34,663 bases of DNA from JBMFVE01 sp049966155 (GCA_049966155.1 JBMFVE010000018.1:1-34663); one strand, 5' to 3'; positions 24,752 through 33,914 are shown, counted from the stretch's first letter. The notes: a model not told the origin generated them from the sequence alone. Program-made: numbers and translations.

Positions 24752-26097
24752 ACGAAAAGACTCTTACACTGGTTGTAGACGACGAGAAGAGCGTAACAGA
24801 GTTATTAAAGGCGCAGCTCGAGGAGGTTGGATTTTCTGTCGACGTTGCAAATGATGGCGCATCAGGAATAAACAAAATTCAAAATAAGAGATACGACATC
24901 ATCCTTCTCGATTTAAAAATGCCCCGCATAGATGGTATAGAGGTATTAAAGTTTGCAAAGAGTGCACAGCCAGATGTTCAGGTAATTATTTTGACAGGAT
25001 ATGGGGATATAAAGACTGCTGTGGATACAATTAAATTAGGAGCATTTGATTTTATTCCAAAGCCCTACAACTTCGACGAGCTAATTGTTGCAATGAAAAA
25101 CGCACTGCATGTGCGCCGACTTCTCATAGACAACCGGGTGATGAGAATGCAGCTTGGCGAAGGGAGGTATGAGATAATTGGCAACAGTCCAGCGCTGCAG
25201 GCAGTCATTGATCTTGCAATAAAGGTCGCAGACAGTGATGCTTCGGTGCTCATTACAGGACCAAGTGGTTCAGGGAAGGAACTGATTGCTCACCTCATTC
25301 ATGAAAACAGTCCGCGTAAGAAAAACCCATTTGTTGCTTTAAATTGTGCATCCATACCTGACACACTTTTAGAAAGTGAACTCTTTGGTCATGAAAAAGG
25401 GGCTTTCACCGATGCTCATACACTCAAGCAGGGTCTGGCAGAAGTTGCCGATGGAGGTACACTTTTTCTCGATGAAGTTGGAGATATAAGTTACACTGTG
25501 CAGCCAAAGTTGCTGCGGTTTATAGAAACAGGGACATTTAGAAGAGTTGGGGGAACAAATGAGCTCGGTGTAGATGTCAGGATTATTTCCGCTACGAACA
25601 AAGATATACAAAAAGAAGTTGATGAAGGGAGGTTCAGGGAAGATCTTCTTTACCGTTTAAATGTCGTTCATCTTGAAGTACCGCCGCTGTCCCAGCGCAA
25701 GGAAGACATTCCTCTTCTCGTGGAACATTTTCTTAAGAAGCGAAAAGGGGGAAGGATGGTAAAGCGGATATCAGAAGAAGCAATGAAGATACTTATGGAA
25801 TATGACTGGCCCGGGAACATACGTGAATTAGAAAATGTGGTGGAGAGAGCTGCATTGTTAACTCCGGGAGATGAGATACTGCCCGAATCAATTGCGCTCG
25901 GAAGTAGAGGTAGAGGGGCTGATCTTAAGAGACTTCCGACAAAGCTCTCACTTGCGGAATTAGAAAAAATACACATTGAAAACGTTCTTCGAGCCAACAA
26001 TTACAACAGAGCTAAATCCTCAAAAGCACTCGGCATCAGTCAGAAGACACTTTATCTCAAAATAAAACACTACGGCATAGACGTACCGGAAAAATAA
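24748..26097 (+). CDS. NtrC-family sigma-54 response regulator
   Basis: 449 residues. Receiver (about 5-120; D11, D12, D55 in IILLDLKMPRIDG, Thr83, K105), AAA+ sigma-54 activator domain (about 142-375) and a C-terminal Fis-type helix-turn-helix (about 405-445, AELEKIHIENVLRANNYNRAKSSKALGISQKTLYLKIK). Walker A is TGPSGSGKE (about 170-178); Walker B LFLDEV; the sigma-54 loop is GAFTDA (218-223), a known natural variant of GAFTGA. The arginine finger region and RRVGG motif are present. Paired with the preceding receiver/DHp protein; the regulon is unknown. Downstream of ftsZ it may be co-transcribed with the division genes. Confidence 0.94.
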   Translation: MNEKTLTLVVDDEKSVTELLKAQLEEVGFSVDVANDGASGINKIQNKRYDIILLDLKMPRIDGIEVLKFAKSAQPDVQVIILTGYGDIKTAVDTIKLGAFDFIPKPYNFDELIVAMKNALHVRRLLIDNRVMRMQLGEGRYEIIGNSPALQAVIDLAIKVADSDASVLITGPSGSGKELIAHLIHENSPRKKNPFVALNCASIPDTLLESELFGHEKGAFTDAHTLKQGLAEVADGGTLFLDEVGDISYTVQPKLLRFIETGTFRRVGGTNELGVDVRIISATNKDIQKEVDEGRFREDLLYRLNVVHLEVPPLSQRKEDIPLLVEHFLKKRKGGRMVKRISEEAMKILMEYDWPGNIRELENVVERAALLTPGDEILPESIALGSRGRGADLKRLPTKLSLAELEKIHIENVLRANNYNRAKSSKALGISQKTLYLKIKHYGIDVPEK

Positions 26098-26146
26098 GTC
26101 GTCTCGCTAAAATCGCCTCTTGCCTCTTATTAGTTTCAGTTTCGCG

Positions 26147-27268
26147 TCATTTAATTAGGATTAGCTTTTTCGTGTCGGTGAATGAGCCGGCCTGTAAACG
26201 GTAGAAATAAACACCACCGGGAAAACCCTGAGCGTTCCATTGCTGCGAGTACATCCCGGGAGGCAACTCCTCATAGAGAAGAGTTGCTACTTCTCTTCCC
26301 AGAGCATCAAATACCTTCAATGAGACAAACGATTTCGATGGAATACTGAACGAAATATTAGTGGCCGGATTAAATGGGTTCGGATAATTCTGTTCCAGCT
26401 GAAAGTCTTGTGGTAGATTAGCCGATGTTGTAGAATCAGAGGTAATCATCTCCGAGAGTGGCCTTCTCCATACCCCGCCACCATAGGTTCCAACGAATAT
26501 ATTTGTGCTGCTGACAGCAAATGCTCTGACGTTCTTATTTATTAAGCCATTATTCACAGGCATCCAGCTTTTACCATTATTACCTGACAAAAACACACCA
26601 CCGCCCAATGTTCCTGCAAACAGATTATTGCCGATTGCAGCAAAGGCAGTTACAAAGCTGTTTGTTAAACCGCTATCGATAGCTGTCCAGTCATTACCAT
26701 TGTCAGTTGACAGAAAGATCCCTCCGTTGGTTCCTGCAAATACACTGGTGCCAGCTACAGCGAGGGCATTGATATAGTTGTTGGTTAACCCGTTATTGAC
26801 AGCTGTCCAATTTGCGCCACTGTCTGTTGAGAGGAAAACGCCACCATCGGTCCCTGCAAATACATCTGTGCCCGCAACAGCAAGAGCAAGAACAAAGGTA
26901 TCCGTTAACCCGTTATTAACAGCTGTCCATGTTGAACCGCTGTCCGTTGATAAAAATACGCCAATGCCATAAACTCCTGCGTAGATGTTCGTTCCACTGA
27001 CTGCAAGCGCGGTGACAGTAAAGCCTGTTAAGCCATTATTAACTGCTTTCCATGTTGAACCATTGTCAGTTGATAAAAATACTCCCCCGCCACTAGTGCC
27101 GGCAAGGAGATTTGTTCCGAAAAAAGATAGACAATCAACAACGCCACCGTAGGGCCCATTTGTTTGGACCCATTGGGCATACAACTGGGTTAAACCAAAA
27201 GATAGAGAAAAGAACGTGAAGATGAGTGTCCCCGAAATATTACGGATAAGTTGCAAAATGTTATTCAT
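26147..27268 (-). CDS. Secreted beta-propeller protein with type IX secretion sorting domain
   Basis: 373 residues. Signal peptide (about 1-31, ending LTQLYA). Residues ~40-280 are five nearly identical 40-41-residue repeats plus a partial sixth, each with a pattern like GTNIYAGxxGGGVFLSTDxGSxWTAVNNGLT, which is a BNR/sortilin-like propeller blade. C-terminal ~90 residues are a type A sorting domain: LEQNYPNPFNPATNISFSIP, then VFDALGREVATL, PPGMYSQQWN and GVYFYRLQAGSF, ending ILIK. ATG 27268 follows an AAAGGAG box. The protein is probably exported by the type IX system to the surface or medium. The repeats give no binding partner. Confidence 0.93.
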   Translation of the reverse strand: MNNILQLIRNISGTLIFTFFSLSFGLTQLYAQWVQTNGPYGGVVDCLSFFGTNLLAGTSGGGVFLSTDNGSTWKAVNNGLTGFTVTALAVSGTNIYAGVYGIGVFLSTDSGSTWTAVNNGLTDTFVLALAVAGTDVFAGTDGGVFLSTDSGANWTAVNNGLTNNYINALAVAGTSVFAGTNGGIFLSTDNGNDWTAIDSGLTNSFVTAFAAIGNNLFAGTLGGGVFLSGNNGKSWMPVNNGLINKNVRAFAVSSTNIFVGTYGGGVWRRPLSEMITSDSTTSANLPQDFQLEQNYPNPFNPATNISFSIPSKSFVSLKVFDALGREVATLLYEELPPGMYSQQWNAQGFPGGVYFYRLQAGSFTDTKKLILIK

Positions 27269-27274
27269 TTCCTA

Positions 27275-27281
27275 CTCCTTT
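27275..27281 (-). promoter_or_regulatory. Ribosome-binding site of propeller gene
   Basis: Minus-strand AAAGGAG, 6 nt before the ATG at 27268, supports that start. Confidence 0.6.
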
Positions 27282-27451
27282 CCTGAAATAGTAAGATTGA
27301 ATAGACCATTGGCAATTAACCGACTCAGGGTTACATGTGCGATTTATCCCAATACGCTAATTGGAACTACACACGCACTCCCCTTTATACGTCTTGCAAT
27401 CATTGTTACACTCCGATCCTGCCAGAGATGAATTTTTTAAACCTAACATAG

Positions 27452-27494
27452 CTGACAGCTCGCTCTTGTCAGTTTGGGAGAAATATACTTTCTC
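27452..27494. repeat. Two adjacent inverted repeats
   Basis: CTGACA-N9-TGTCAG (27452-27472, perfect) is followed 5 bp later by GAGAAA-TATAC-TTTCTC (27478-27494, perfect, 5-nt loop). The first is a plausible operator, the second could fold in RNA or end transcription of either side weakly. Role unknown. Confidence 0.5.
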
Positions 27495-27570
27495 GCTATA
27501 GATTTGTCAACAATAGCTGTGATAAAAATCAACTATTAATTCTCTCATATGTTTTTTTATAGATTCTCAT

Positions 27571-27627
27571 TTGAGGCAGCGATTCTCTTTAACAGAGATT
27601 TTAGTTGAGGCAACGAGTGGTGTTGCC
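27571..27627. repeat. Direct repeat pair with hairpin
   Basis: TTGAGGCAGCGA (27571-27582) and TTGAGGCAACGA (27605-27616) differ at one base. The second overlaps a hairpin GGCAAC-N7-GTTGCC (27609-27614 with 27622-27627). They lie 50-105 bp upstream of the M28 peptidase start, a position suited to regulatory sites or a structured leader. Confidence 0.4.
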
Positions 27628-27675
27628 CGACATCATACAGCGATTTAACTTTCAGTAAACAAAGGAGATCACTAT

Positions 27676-29085
27676 ATGAGACTTTTCCTGAAAATGTCCT
27701 TTATGATAATTTTGATAGTAAATGTCGCTCATGCTCAGGTTATCTCGTCTCAGGAAGCTTCAACAACTGATCGGGAAATCAGGAATTTGCTTAAAATTAT
27801 ATCTGCGGATTCACTCAGGGTGTACGACAGTACACTGGCTTCATTTGGAACAAGGCATACCATGTCCGACACACTTAGCTTAACCAGAGGCATCGGAGCC
27901 GCACGGAGGTGGATTGAGTTAAAGCTCCGCTCCTTTGCAGAGAAAGACCCCAGCTTTAAGGTTTATGAGGATAGGTTTACAATCGACAGCATGCCACGAA
28001 TATCAAAGCCGACAACCCTCGTCAATGTTTACGGGGTCCTGTGGGGCAAGGAAGGCATCAACGGGCGATATGTTGTTATATCAGGGCATTACGATTCCAG
28101 AGCAACTGACGTAATGGATGATACATCTGATGCACCAGGAGCAGATGATGACGGAAGCGGTTCTTCGCTGGTAATCGAGGCAGCACGAGCATTTACCACT
28201 ATCCATTTCCATCCTGACGCAAATATTATCTTTATTTGCTTTGCCGGTGAGGAACAGGGACTGTATGGGAGCGATCACTTTGCAAGGGAGGCAAGGAAGA
28301 AGAACCTTAAAATAATTGCCGATCTTAACAATGATATTGTTGGAGCAATAAGGGGCGGCAACGGAATTGTTGAAAACAATGTCGTTCGGATCTTTTCGGA
28401 GGGGTATAAGGAAATTACAATTGGCGGAAGGAAGTTGAATCCCGAAATAATTGGTTATGAAAATGATAGCCCATCCAGGGAATTGGCGCGGTACATTTGT
28501 GATAATTCAAAGCGGTTCCTCCCTGCATTTAAAGCAGATTTAATTTTCAGGCAGGACAGGTTCCTGCGCGGCGGTGACCATGCATCTTTCAACAGGTATG
28601 GATACGCAGCAGTACGTTTTACCGAACCAAACGAAGACTATAATCACCAACATCAAAACGTGCGCGTTGCAACTGAAATGGTAAACGGTAGACCGGTGAA
28701 CGTGCAATATGGTGATCTCTTTAAATTTGTCAACCCGGGTTATCTCTCTAACGTCTGCCGCATGAATTCCCTTTCTGCAGCATTGCTGGCGATTTCTCCA
28801 CCAGCCCCAACAAATCTGGAAATGCTGGTCGATAAGCTGGAATATGGCACACGTATAAGGTGGGACAATCCTTCTAAAGGAAAAGGGATTGCGGGCTGGA
28901 AAATATATTTTCGGAAAACTTATGAGCCTTATTGGTCTAATTATGTATTTATGAGTTCTTCAACAGACTCAACTGTTGAGTACAACTTAAAGAACCTCTC
29001 AAAGGATGATTACATATTTGGAGTTGCTGCAGTTGGAACAAATGGAGCGCAAAGCATACCTGAGGCACCTCTACCCGGAAAATGA
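27676..29085 (+). CDS. Secreted M28-family zinc aminopeptidase with C-terminal FN3-like domain
   Basis: 469 residues. Signal peptide (MRLFLKMSFMIILIVNVAHA). M28 metallopeptidase core: zinc ligand H138 in ISGHYDSR, bridging Asp in GADDDGSG (about 158), catalytic/ligand Glu pair in FAGEEQGLYGS (192-193), Asp in LNNDIVG (about 220) and a late His in the EDYNHQHQN region. Residues ~375-465 look like a fibronectin-III module (PPAPTNLEM, GWKIYFRK, YIFGVAAVGTNG). No type IX sorting domain is seen, so it is likely periplasmic or exported otherwise. ATG 27676 follows AAAGGAG (8-nt spacing). Confidence 0.92.
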   Translation: MRLFLKMSFMIILIVNVAHAQVISSQEASTTDREIRNLLKIISADSLRVYDSTLASFGTRHTMSDTLSLTRGIGAARRWIELKLRSFAEKDPSFKVYEDRFTIDSMPRISKPTTLVNVYGVLWGKEGINGRYVVISGHYDSRATDVMDDTSDAPGADDDGSGSSLVIEAARAFTTIHFHPDANIIFICFAGEEQGLYGSDHFAREARKKNLKIIADLNNDIVGAIRGGNGIVENNVVRIFSEGYKEITIGGRKLNPEIIGYENDSPSRELARYICDNSKRFLPAFKADLIFRQDRFLRGGDHASFNRYGYAAVRFTEPNEDYNHQHQNVRVATEMVNGRPVNVQYGDLFKFVNPGYLSNVCRMNSLSAALLAISPPAPTNLEMLVDKLEYGTRIRWDNPSKGKGIAGWKIYFRKTYEPYWSNYVFMSSSTDSTVEYNLKNLSKDDYIFGVAAVGTNGAQSIPEAPLPGK

Positions 29086-29192
29086 AGTCTAAGCTGGAAA
29101 GTTCAATGGAAAAACTTCGTTTTTGTATTGGGAAATTGAAACCAATTATATAATTTTGAAGAGGAGCAATTCACGTCATAGAAAGCTAAAGT

Positions 29193-30560
29193 TTGAACCC
29201 TGAACCTGTAAGACCAACATTAGCCGAGCGACTTGGACCGGGAACAGCTATTGCTGTTGTCATTGGCTCAATAATCGGATCTGGAATTTTCCTTGTCCCT
29301 CAAAAAATAGCTCTTACACTTAACGATGCGGGGTTTGTAATTCTCGTTTGGGTATTTGGTGGGCTCCTTTCTCTTGCAGGTGCATTGACAAATGCAGAGA
29401 TTGCAGGTATGATTCCTGCGGCAGGGGGCCAGTATGTCTACTTCAGGGAAATTTATGGAAGTTTTACGGCATTTCTCTATGGCTGGACAACATTTATTGT
29501 TTATCAAACGGGTTCAATAGCGGCTATTGCGGTTGCGTTTGCAAAGTATTTTGGGTTTTTCTTTCCATCATTAAATAACCTGCAAATCAATTTTGGATTT
29601 TTTATCCTCCCCGAAGCCGGTATTAAACTCGTCGCTATCGGCGCAATCCTTTTTGTTACAATGGTTAACTACTTTGGAGTACAGTTTGGTGGTTTTGTGC
29701 AGAGGTTGTTTACAATATTAAAGGTTACTGCTATTGCAGGAATAGTCATAAGCTGCTTTGTTTTTGGTCAGCCTGCTCAACACGCTTTTTCCCCTTTCTT
29801 TTCAACAGGGAGAAATTTATCCATTATCGGTGCGTTTGGCGTTGCTCTTGTATCTGTACTCTGGGCTTTTGACGGATGGAACAGCGTAACTTACCTGGCA
29901 GGTGAGGTAAAAAATGCGGCAAAAAACATACCCATTGCACTGGTTACAGGAACACTTGCTGTTCTGGTTATTTATGTTGCCACAAATTTAGCATATATGT
30001 ATGTCATGCCAATCACCAAGATTGCATCTTCACGCCTTGTAGCAGCTGATGCCGTTTCACAATTCTCGGGCAAAGAGGGTGGCGCTTTAATAGCAATTGC
30101 AGTTATGCTTTCAACCTTTGGTACGGTTAATGCGACCACCATGACAACTGCCCGTGTTTACTTTGCAATGGCTAAGGACAGACTTTTCTTTAATGGAATA
30201 GACAGGGTGCATCCTAAGTTCAGGACACCCTATATCTCGCTCATCGTTCAGGGACTCTGGGCATCGATCCTTACGCTGACAGGCACGTATGACCAGCTCT
30301 TCACATATGTCATTTTTGCATCATGGCTCTTTTATGCTCTTGGAGCATTTGGAATATTTATTCTCAGAAAGAAAAGACCTGATGCATATCGCCCTTATAA
30401 AGCGCCTGGCTATCCTCTGGTACCTGCCCTCTTTGTTCTTGTAGCGGTATGGTTTGTTTACAATACAATCGTGACAGATCCAAGGGATTCACTCATTGGC
30501 CTTGGGCTGGTTTTACTTGGATTACCTGCCTACTTCTATTGGAATGCAATAAGGAATTAA
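29193..30560 (+). CDS. APC-superfamily amino-acid permease
   Basis: 455 residues, about 12 membrane helices. The first helix has the signature GSIIGSGIFLVP, and VFGGLLSLAGALTNAEIAGMIP and FDGWNSVTYLAGEVKN fit LAT/AAT-type amino-acid transporters of the APC family. Substrate not predictable; a serine/threonine or neutral amino-acid role is plausible. The start is TTG 29193, the only start codon downstream of an in-frame TAA at 29187; the nearest purine-rich box, GAGGAG (29161-29166), is 26 nt away, too far for standard initiation. Confidence 0.88.
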   Translation: MNPEPVRPTLAERLGPGTAIAVVIGSIIGSGIFLVPQKIALTLNDAGFVILVWVFGGLLSLAGALTNAEIAGMIPAAGGQYVYFREIYGSFTAFLYGWTTFIVYQTGSIAAIAVAFAKYFGFFFPSLNNLQINFGFFILPEAGIKLVAIGAILFVTMVNYFGVQFGGFVQRLFTILKVTAIAGIVISCFVFGQPAQHAFSPFFSTGRNLSIIGAFGVALVSVLWAFDGWNSVTYLAGEVKNAAKNIPIALVTGTLAVLVIYVATNLAYMYVMPITKIASSRLVAADAVSQFSGKEGGALIAIAVMLSTFGTVNATTMTTARVYFAMAKDRLFFNGIDRVHPKFRTPYISLIVQGLWASILTLTGTYDQLFTYVIFASWLFYALGAFGIFILRKKRPDAYRPYKAPGYPLVPALFVLVAVWFVYNTIVTDPRDSLIGLGLVLLGLPAYFYWNAIRN

Positions 30561-30605
30561 ATTCAGGCCTTTCAATTGCAATAGCATGGTAACTGTCAAA
30601 ACCCA

Positions 30606-30631
30606 GGCTATTTTTTCTAATCATAATAGCC
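30606..30631. terminator. Weak hairpin between convergent genes
   Basis: GGCTATT (30606-30612) and AATAGCC (30625-30631) form a 7-bp stem, with T-rich loop, in the 171-bp gap between the permease stop and the convergent metallopeptidase stop. It lacks a U-tail after the stem on either strand, so terminator function is tentative. Confidence 0.3.
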
Positions 30632-30731
30632 CACAAGATTAATGTTGCTGATACCGAAGATATCTAAAGTTTATCCGGTCAGAGGAAATCTGAAAGACCA
30701 GCAGTTAATTCCTGGATACTTAAAAATTCAG

Positions 30732-33700
30732 CTAAAAATCATATCCGAGGGAAAAATAATAAGCTGGACTTGAGAAACCCTGTAAATTAAACCGCCAGGC
30801 TATGTCCAGTCTCAAAAGGAAATAGAGCACGACCATCCTGGCACCAAATCCTGTCCCAATTAGCAAATCTCTTGTTTCAAGTCCCCCCTGATTATCTCTG
30901 TCGAAAGCCTGGAATTTTACATAATTATGATACCAGTCGTATCCCCACGCTGAGCCAATGTCAATAAATGCATTTCCGAATAGAGTTTGAAATAAAGCAA
31001 TTCCGCCCGGCGCAAGAATACCTAACATTGGAAAACGAAATTCCATATTCAATAATGCGAAGTTGTTTCCAAATTTTGCATTGTAGTTGTAACCTCGCAT
31101 TGGAACCACTGGAGTTAAGAATGCATAGTCTTCAGCATTCCTGATTGGTATGAAGTTACCGTCAAATCTTGCGTTTATCCAGTTATCCGTTCCACCAATA
31201 AAAAACTGTTGCGGATTTTCTCCCGTAGATGTCCCTGCAAATACCCTCCATGCAAATGTGTAAAATGTGCTCCACAAACGAATGTAGTCACGGTAGTCAA
31301 GAAGAGCGGTGACAAAGCTTATCCCATCTCCAACTTTTGGAGTGCCATATAATGAGAGATAATACCGTGATCCATTTATTGGTGCAATATATCCCCAGAA
31401 AGAATTATCATGAACGTATCTAAAAGTTGGCATTATAACTGTTCTCAGCTGCATTGGCTCATAGGTTTCATCCAGGTTCTCACGTGATAAGTTAAGCCAG
31501 CTCAGTGATCCTTCAAGCCTGTTGTATTTGTCAAGAGGATATGATGTGGATAAACTTATTCCATAAGTTCTAAATCTGTAAAGGTCCATAAAGCCACTAT
31601 ACGGAGAGTAAATATATAGAAATCTCGCACTGTGAAATCCATAAATTGAATAATCAAGACGGGAAGCCAGATATGTGTAGGCAAATGCATAATCACTGTT
31701 CTTTAAATCAACCAGAAGATTTGTTAAAAGGAAAATCTGATGGTCACCAAGCATATCGCTAAATGCCATCACAGTACTCCCCTGTACTCCAAAGAAAGTA
31801 TTATACCCTGCATTTCCATATATAATATCTGGTGTAAAATTTATCCTGTACTTTTGTGCAAGGTAATTTCCAGAACTATCTACATTCCCCTTTATGTCAA
31901 AATTGCTGTTAAAAACAGGCGTTGCAAAAAGACTGTCGACTTTCTCTTCCTGACCAAATACGTAGTTACGCAAATCAACTTCAACATCCTTCCCGTAAAG
32001 TCCTTTAACCTGAGTGGTATCAACCCCTGACTGGCTTCGAGAAACATTCTCAGTAATTTTCTCTTCTTTTGTCTGACCTGATGTGTCTGCTGCAAGCTTC
32101 TTATATTGCTCTTTCATAAAAGGAGTGAGAGGAACCTGGTTTTCACTGAGCAATTGATCACCCGGATATCTAAGCAAAAATATATCAAAGCCTCCGTTCT
32201 GTAAAGATGAAAAAGCCAATTTGGATCCATCTTTGCATAGACTGAACTGATAAATTCCGGTTATGGAGTTCGTTACAGGGACTGCCCTGTCGCTGTCTAC
32301 AGCCATATAATAAAGGTTCGCTATCCCGCTTCGGTCAGATATAAAATATATATGTTTGCCGTCAGGAGCTGCTTCAGGATATGCATCATCGCCAATTGGG
32401 AAATTTGTGATCCGCTTAATAAGTCTTGTGGCTAAATCAATCGAATAAATACTTTCTTTCTGGAAATTGTATTTCCACATTTTAAAGCTTTTTGGAATTT
32501 CTCCTTTCGTAAGAAAATTCCCCCGATCACTGACAAAATAAATCCTGGATCCATCGGGCGACCAGGAAGGGTCTGCATCGCTAAATACATCGTCTGTTAA
32601 ATTGACAAGCGATTTATTTGCAATGTCATAAACATATATATCTGATTGCTGCGCCTTTAATCCAACAAAAGCAAGCTTGTCGCCGTCAGGTGACCAGGCT
32701 ACTGAAAACACACCATTGAGATTTTCAAATGGAAGTTTTGTCTTCTCCCCGGTCTTTACATCTATCAAGAATATTGCATCCGATCCACCTGCTTTTACAG
32801 CAATGGCTATTTTTTTTCCATCTGGCGACCATGAAATGCCGGGAGTTAAAAGATGCAGCTCCTCAAAGTTTTTTGTTGTCTGACCATCAACCAGTTTCTT
32901 TATAACCTTGCCGTCGTTAGCGTTCATCAAATAAACACTCATATAATCATCACGGTCAGATATAAATGCTATTTTGTCACCCTGTGGAGAAATTGCTGGA
33001 CTTGTATTGTAAAAATCACCAATCTTCTTATGGTCGGTAAGTTCCTTTGCAAAATCCTGTGGACGCTTCCGAATTGCAATGTCCGGCCAGTACATAACCT
33101 TTTGTTCATGTATCCATCGTTCAGAAAGCTCTTTTATACTTATTCCAAGCGCACTTTTAAATCCCTGTTCGACACTTCTTGTGCTTCTGATTCTGCTCAA
33201 TATCTCCGATATTTTTTCATGTCCGTATTTATTTGCAATATACCACCATACAGATTGTCCACCCCGGTATGCAAAATAACCATTCAACTGGTCTATCGGT
33301 ACAATATATTCATTTATGGTTGCATCGCGCATGAACATATCTGAGTTTGTATCCCATTTGAGCGATTCATATTCTGCCAGACCTTCATTAAACCATGCGG
33401 GGAGCTGTAATGTAATGTTGTTTGTAATTATTGACTGAATCGATCCTCCGTAAAACATATCGTTCACAACCGCATGTACCAACTCATGGTGAATTACATG
33501 TCTAAATAGTTTATAGGAGCCTTCGAAAGGAACAACAACCCTGTTCTTGAACAATTCTGTAACCCCACCAACTCCTTCTTCGAGATATCCCGACACAACA
33601 TTTGTCTGCTGCCAGTCGTTGTGTGACTGATATACAATTATCGGGACACGATTAACGATGTCGTAGCGAAAGTCTCGACTTATTGATGCATAGGCTGATT

Positions 33701-33914
33701 CAGCTGCTGATGCCGTAAATTCAGCCAGATAGTACTCATCCGGATAAAAGTATATGTCAAAATGCTTTGACTGTATGAAATACCAGTCAAATTTGCGATA
33801 TTGAACTTTGTTTTGACCAAAGTTATCCTCCCCCTGCGCATTTGCCTTTTGTTCAAAGAATAAGAGAATAGCCGCTGCCAGGAGTAAGATTTTTTTATTT
33901 AAAATATTATCCAT
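30732..33914 (-). CDS. Large envelope protein: HExxH zinc peptidase + TolB-like propeller + outer-membrane barrel
   Basis: About 1060 residues from ATG 33914. Signal peptide (MDNILNKKILLLAAAILLFF...NAQ). Residues ~30-280 form a peptidase-MA-like/gluzincin domain: H143-E-L-V-H147 with a downstream NEGLAEY glutamate (177 or 181) completing a zinc site. Residues ~290-620 hold five or more TolB/PD40 repeats, each with a (S/A)PDGxK(I/L)AF core. From ~690 to the end, alternating aromatic/polar strands and the terminal phenylalanine of YFSLGYDF indicate a BamA/surface-antigen-like outer-membrane barrel. It could tether a periplasmic or surface peptidase to the outer membrane. The gene's right end borders the GC-rich foreign segment. 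Confidence 0.88.
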   Translation of the reverse strand: MDNILNKKILLLAAAILLFFEQKANAQGEDNFGQNKVQYRKFDWYFIQSKHFDIYFYPDEYYLAEFTASAAESAYASISRDFRYDIVNRVPIIVYQSHNDWQQTNVVSGYLEEGVGGVTELFKNRVVVPFEGSYKLFRHVIHHELVHAVVNDMFYGGSIQSIITNNITLQLPAWFNEGLAEYESLKWDTNSDMFMRDATINEYIVPIDQLNGYFAYRGGQSVWWYIANKYGHEKISEILSRIRSTRSVEQGFKSALGISIKELSERWIHEQKVMYWPDIAIRKRPQDFAKELTDHKKIGDFYNTSPAISPQGDKIAFISDRDDYMSVYLMNANDGKVIKKLVDGQTTKNFEELHLLTPGISWSPDGKKIAIAVKAGGSDAIFLIDVKTGEKTKLPFENLNGVFSVAWSPDGDKLAFVGLKAQQSDIYVYDIANKSLVNLTDDVFSDADPSWSPDGSRIYFVSDRGNFLTKGEIPKSFKMWKYNFQKESIYSIDLATRLIKRITNFPIGDDAYPEAAPDGKHIYFISDRSGIANLYYMAVDSDRAVPVTNSITGIYQFSLCKDGSKLAFSSLQNGGFDIFLLRYPGDQLLSENQVPLTPFMKEQYKKLAADTSGQTKEEKITENVSRSQSGVDTTQVKGLYGKDVEVDLRNYVFGQEEKVDSLFATPVFNSNFDIKGNVDSSGNYLAQKYRINFTPDIIYGNAGYNTFFGVQGSTVMAFSDMLGDHQIFLLTNLLVDLKNSDYAFAYTYLASRLDYSIYGFHSARFLYIYSPYSGFMDLYRFRTYGISLSTSYPLDKYNRLEGSLSWLNLSRENLDETYEPMQLRTVIMPTFRYVHDNSFWGYIAPINGSRYYLSLYGTPKVGDGISFVTALLDYRDYIRLWSTFYTFAWRVFAGTSTGENPQQFFIGGTDNWINARFDGNFIPIRNAEDYAFLTPVVPMRGYNYNAKFGNNFALLNMEFRFPMLGILAPGGIALFQTLFGNAFIDIGSAWGYDWYHNYVKFQAFDRDNQGGLETRDLLIGTGFGARMVVLYFLLRLDIAWRFNLQGFSSPAYYFSLGYDF

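Larger units (their letters stand above)
27282..27660. other. Divergent intergenic region between propeller and M28 peptidase genes
   Basis: No gene is credible in this roughly 400-bp gap. It holds two adjacent perfect inverted repeats (27452-27472 and 27478-27494), a pair of TTGAGGCARCGA direct repeats (27571-27582, 27605-27616) and a small hairpin (27609-27627). A convincing promoter pair could not be picked out by eye for either gene. Confidence 0.55.

Noticed and set aside
25399..25416. GAFTDA in place of GAFTGA as evidence of a broken sigma-54 loop
   Set aside because: GAFTDA is a known natural variant among NtrC-type activators and all other motifs are intact.
26098..26146. Terminator between the NtrC-type gene and the convergent propeller gene
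   Set aside because: AATAAG/CTTATT are 29 bp apart with no T-tract; no credible hairpin found.
29099..29124. Terminator after the M28 peptidase (AAGTT...AACTT then CG and TTTTT)
   Set aside because: Only a 5-bp AT-rich stem with a 2-nt gap to the T-run; too weak to call.
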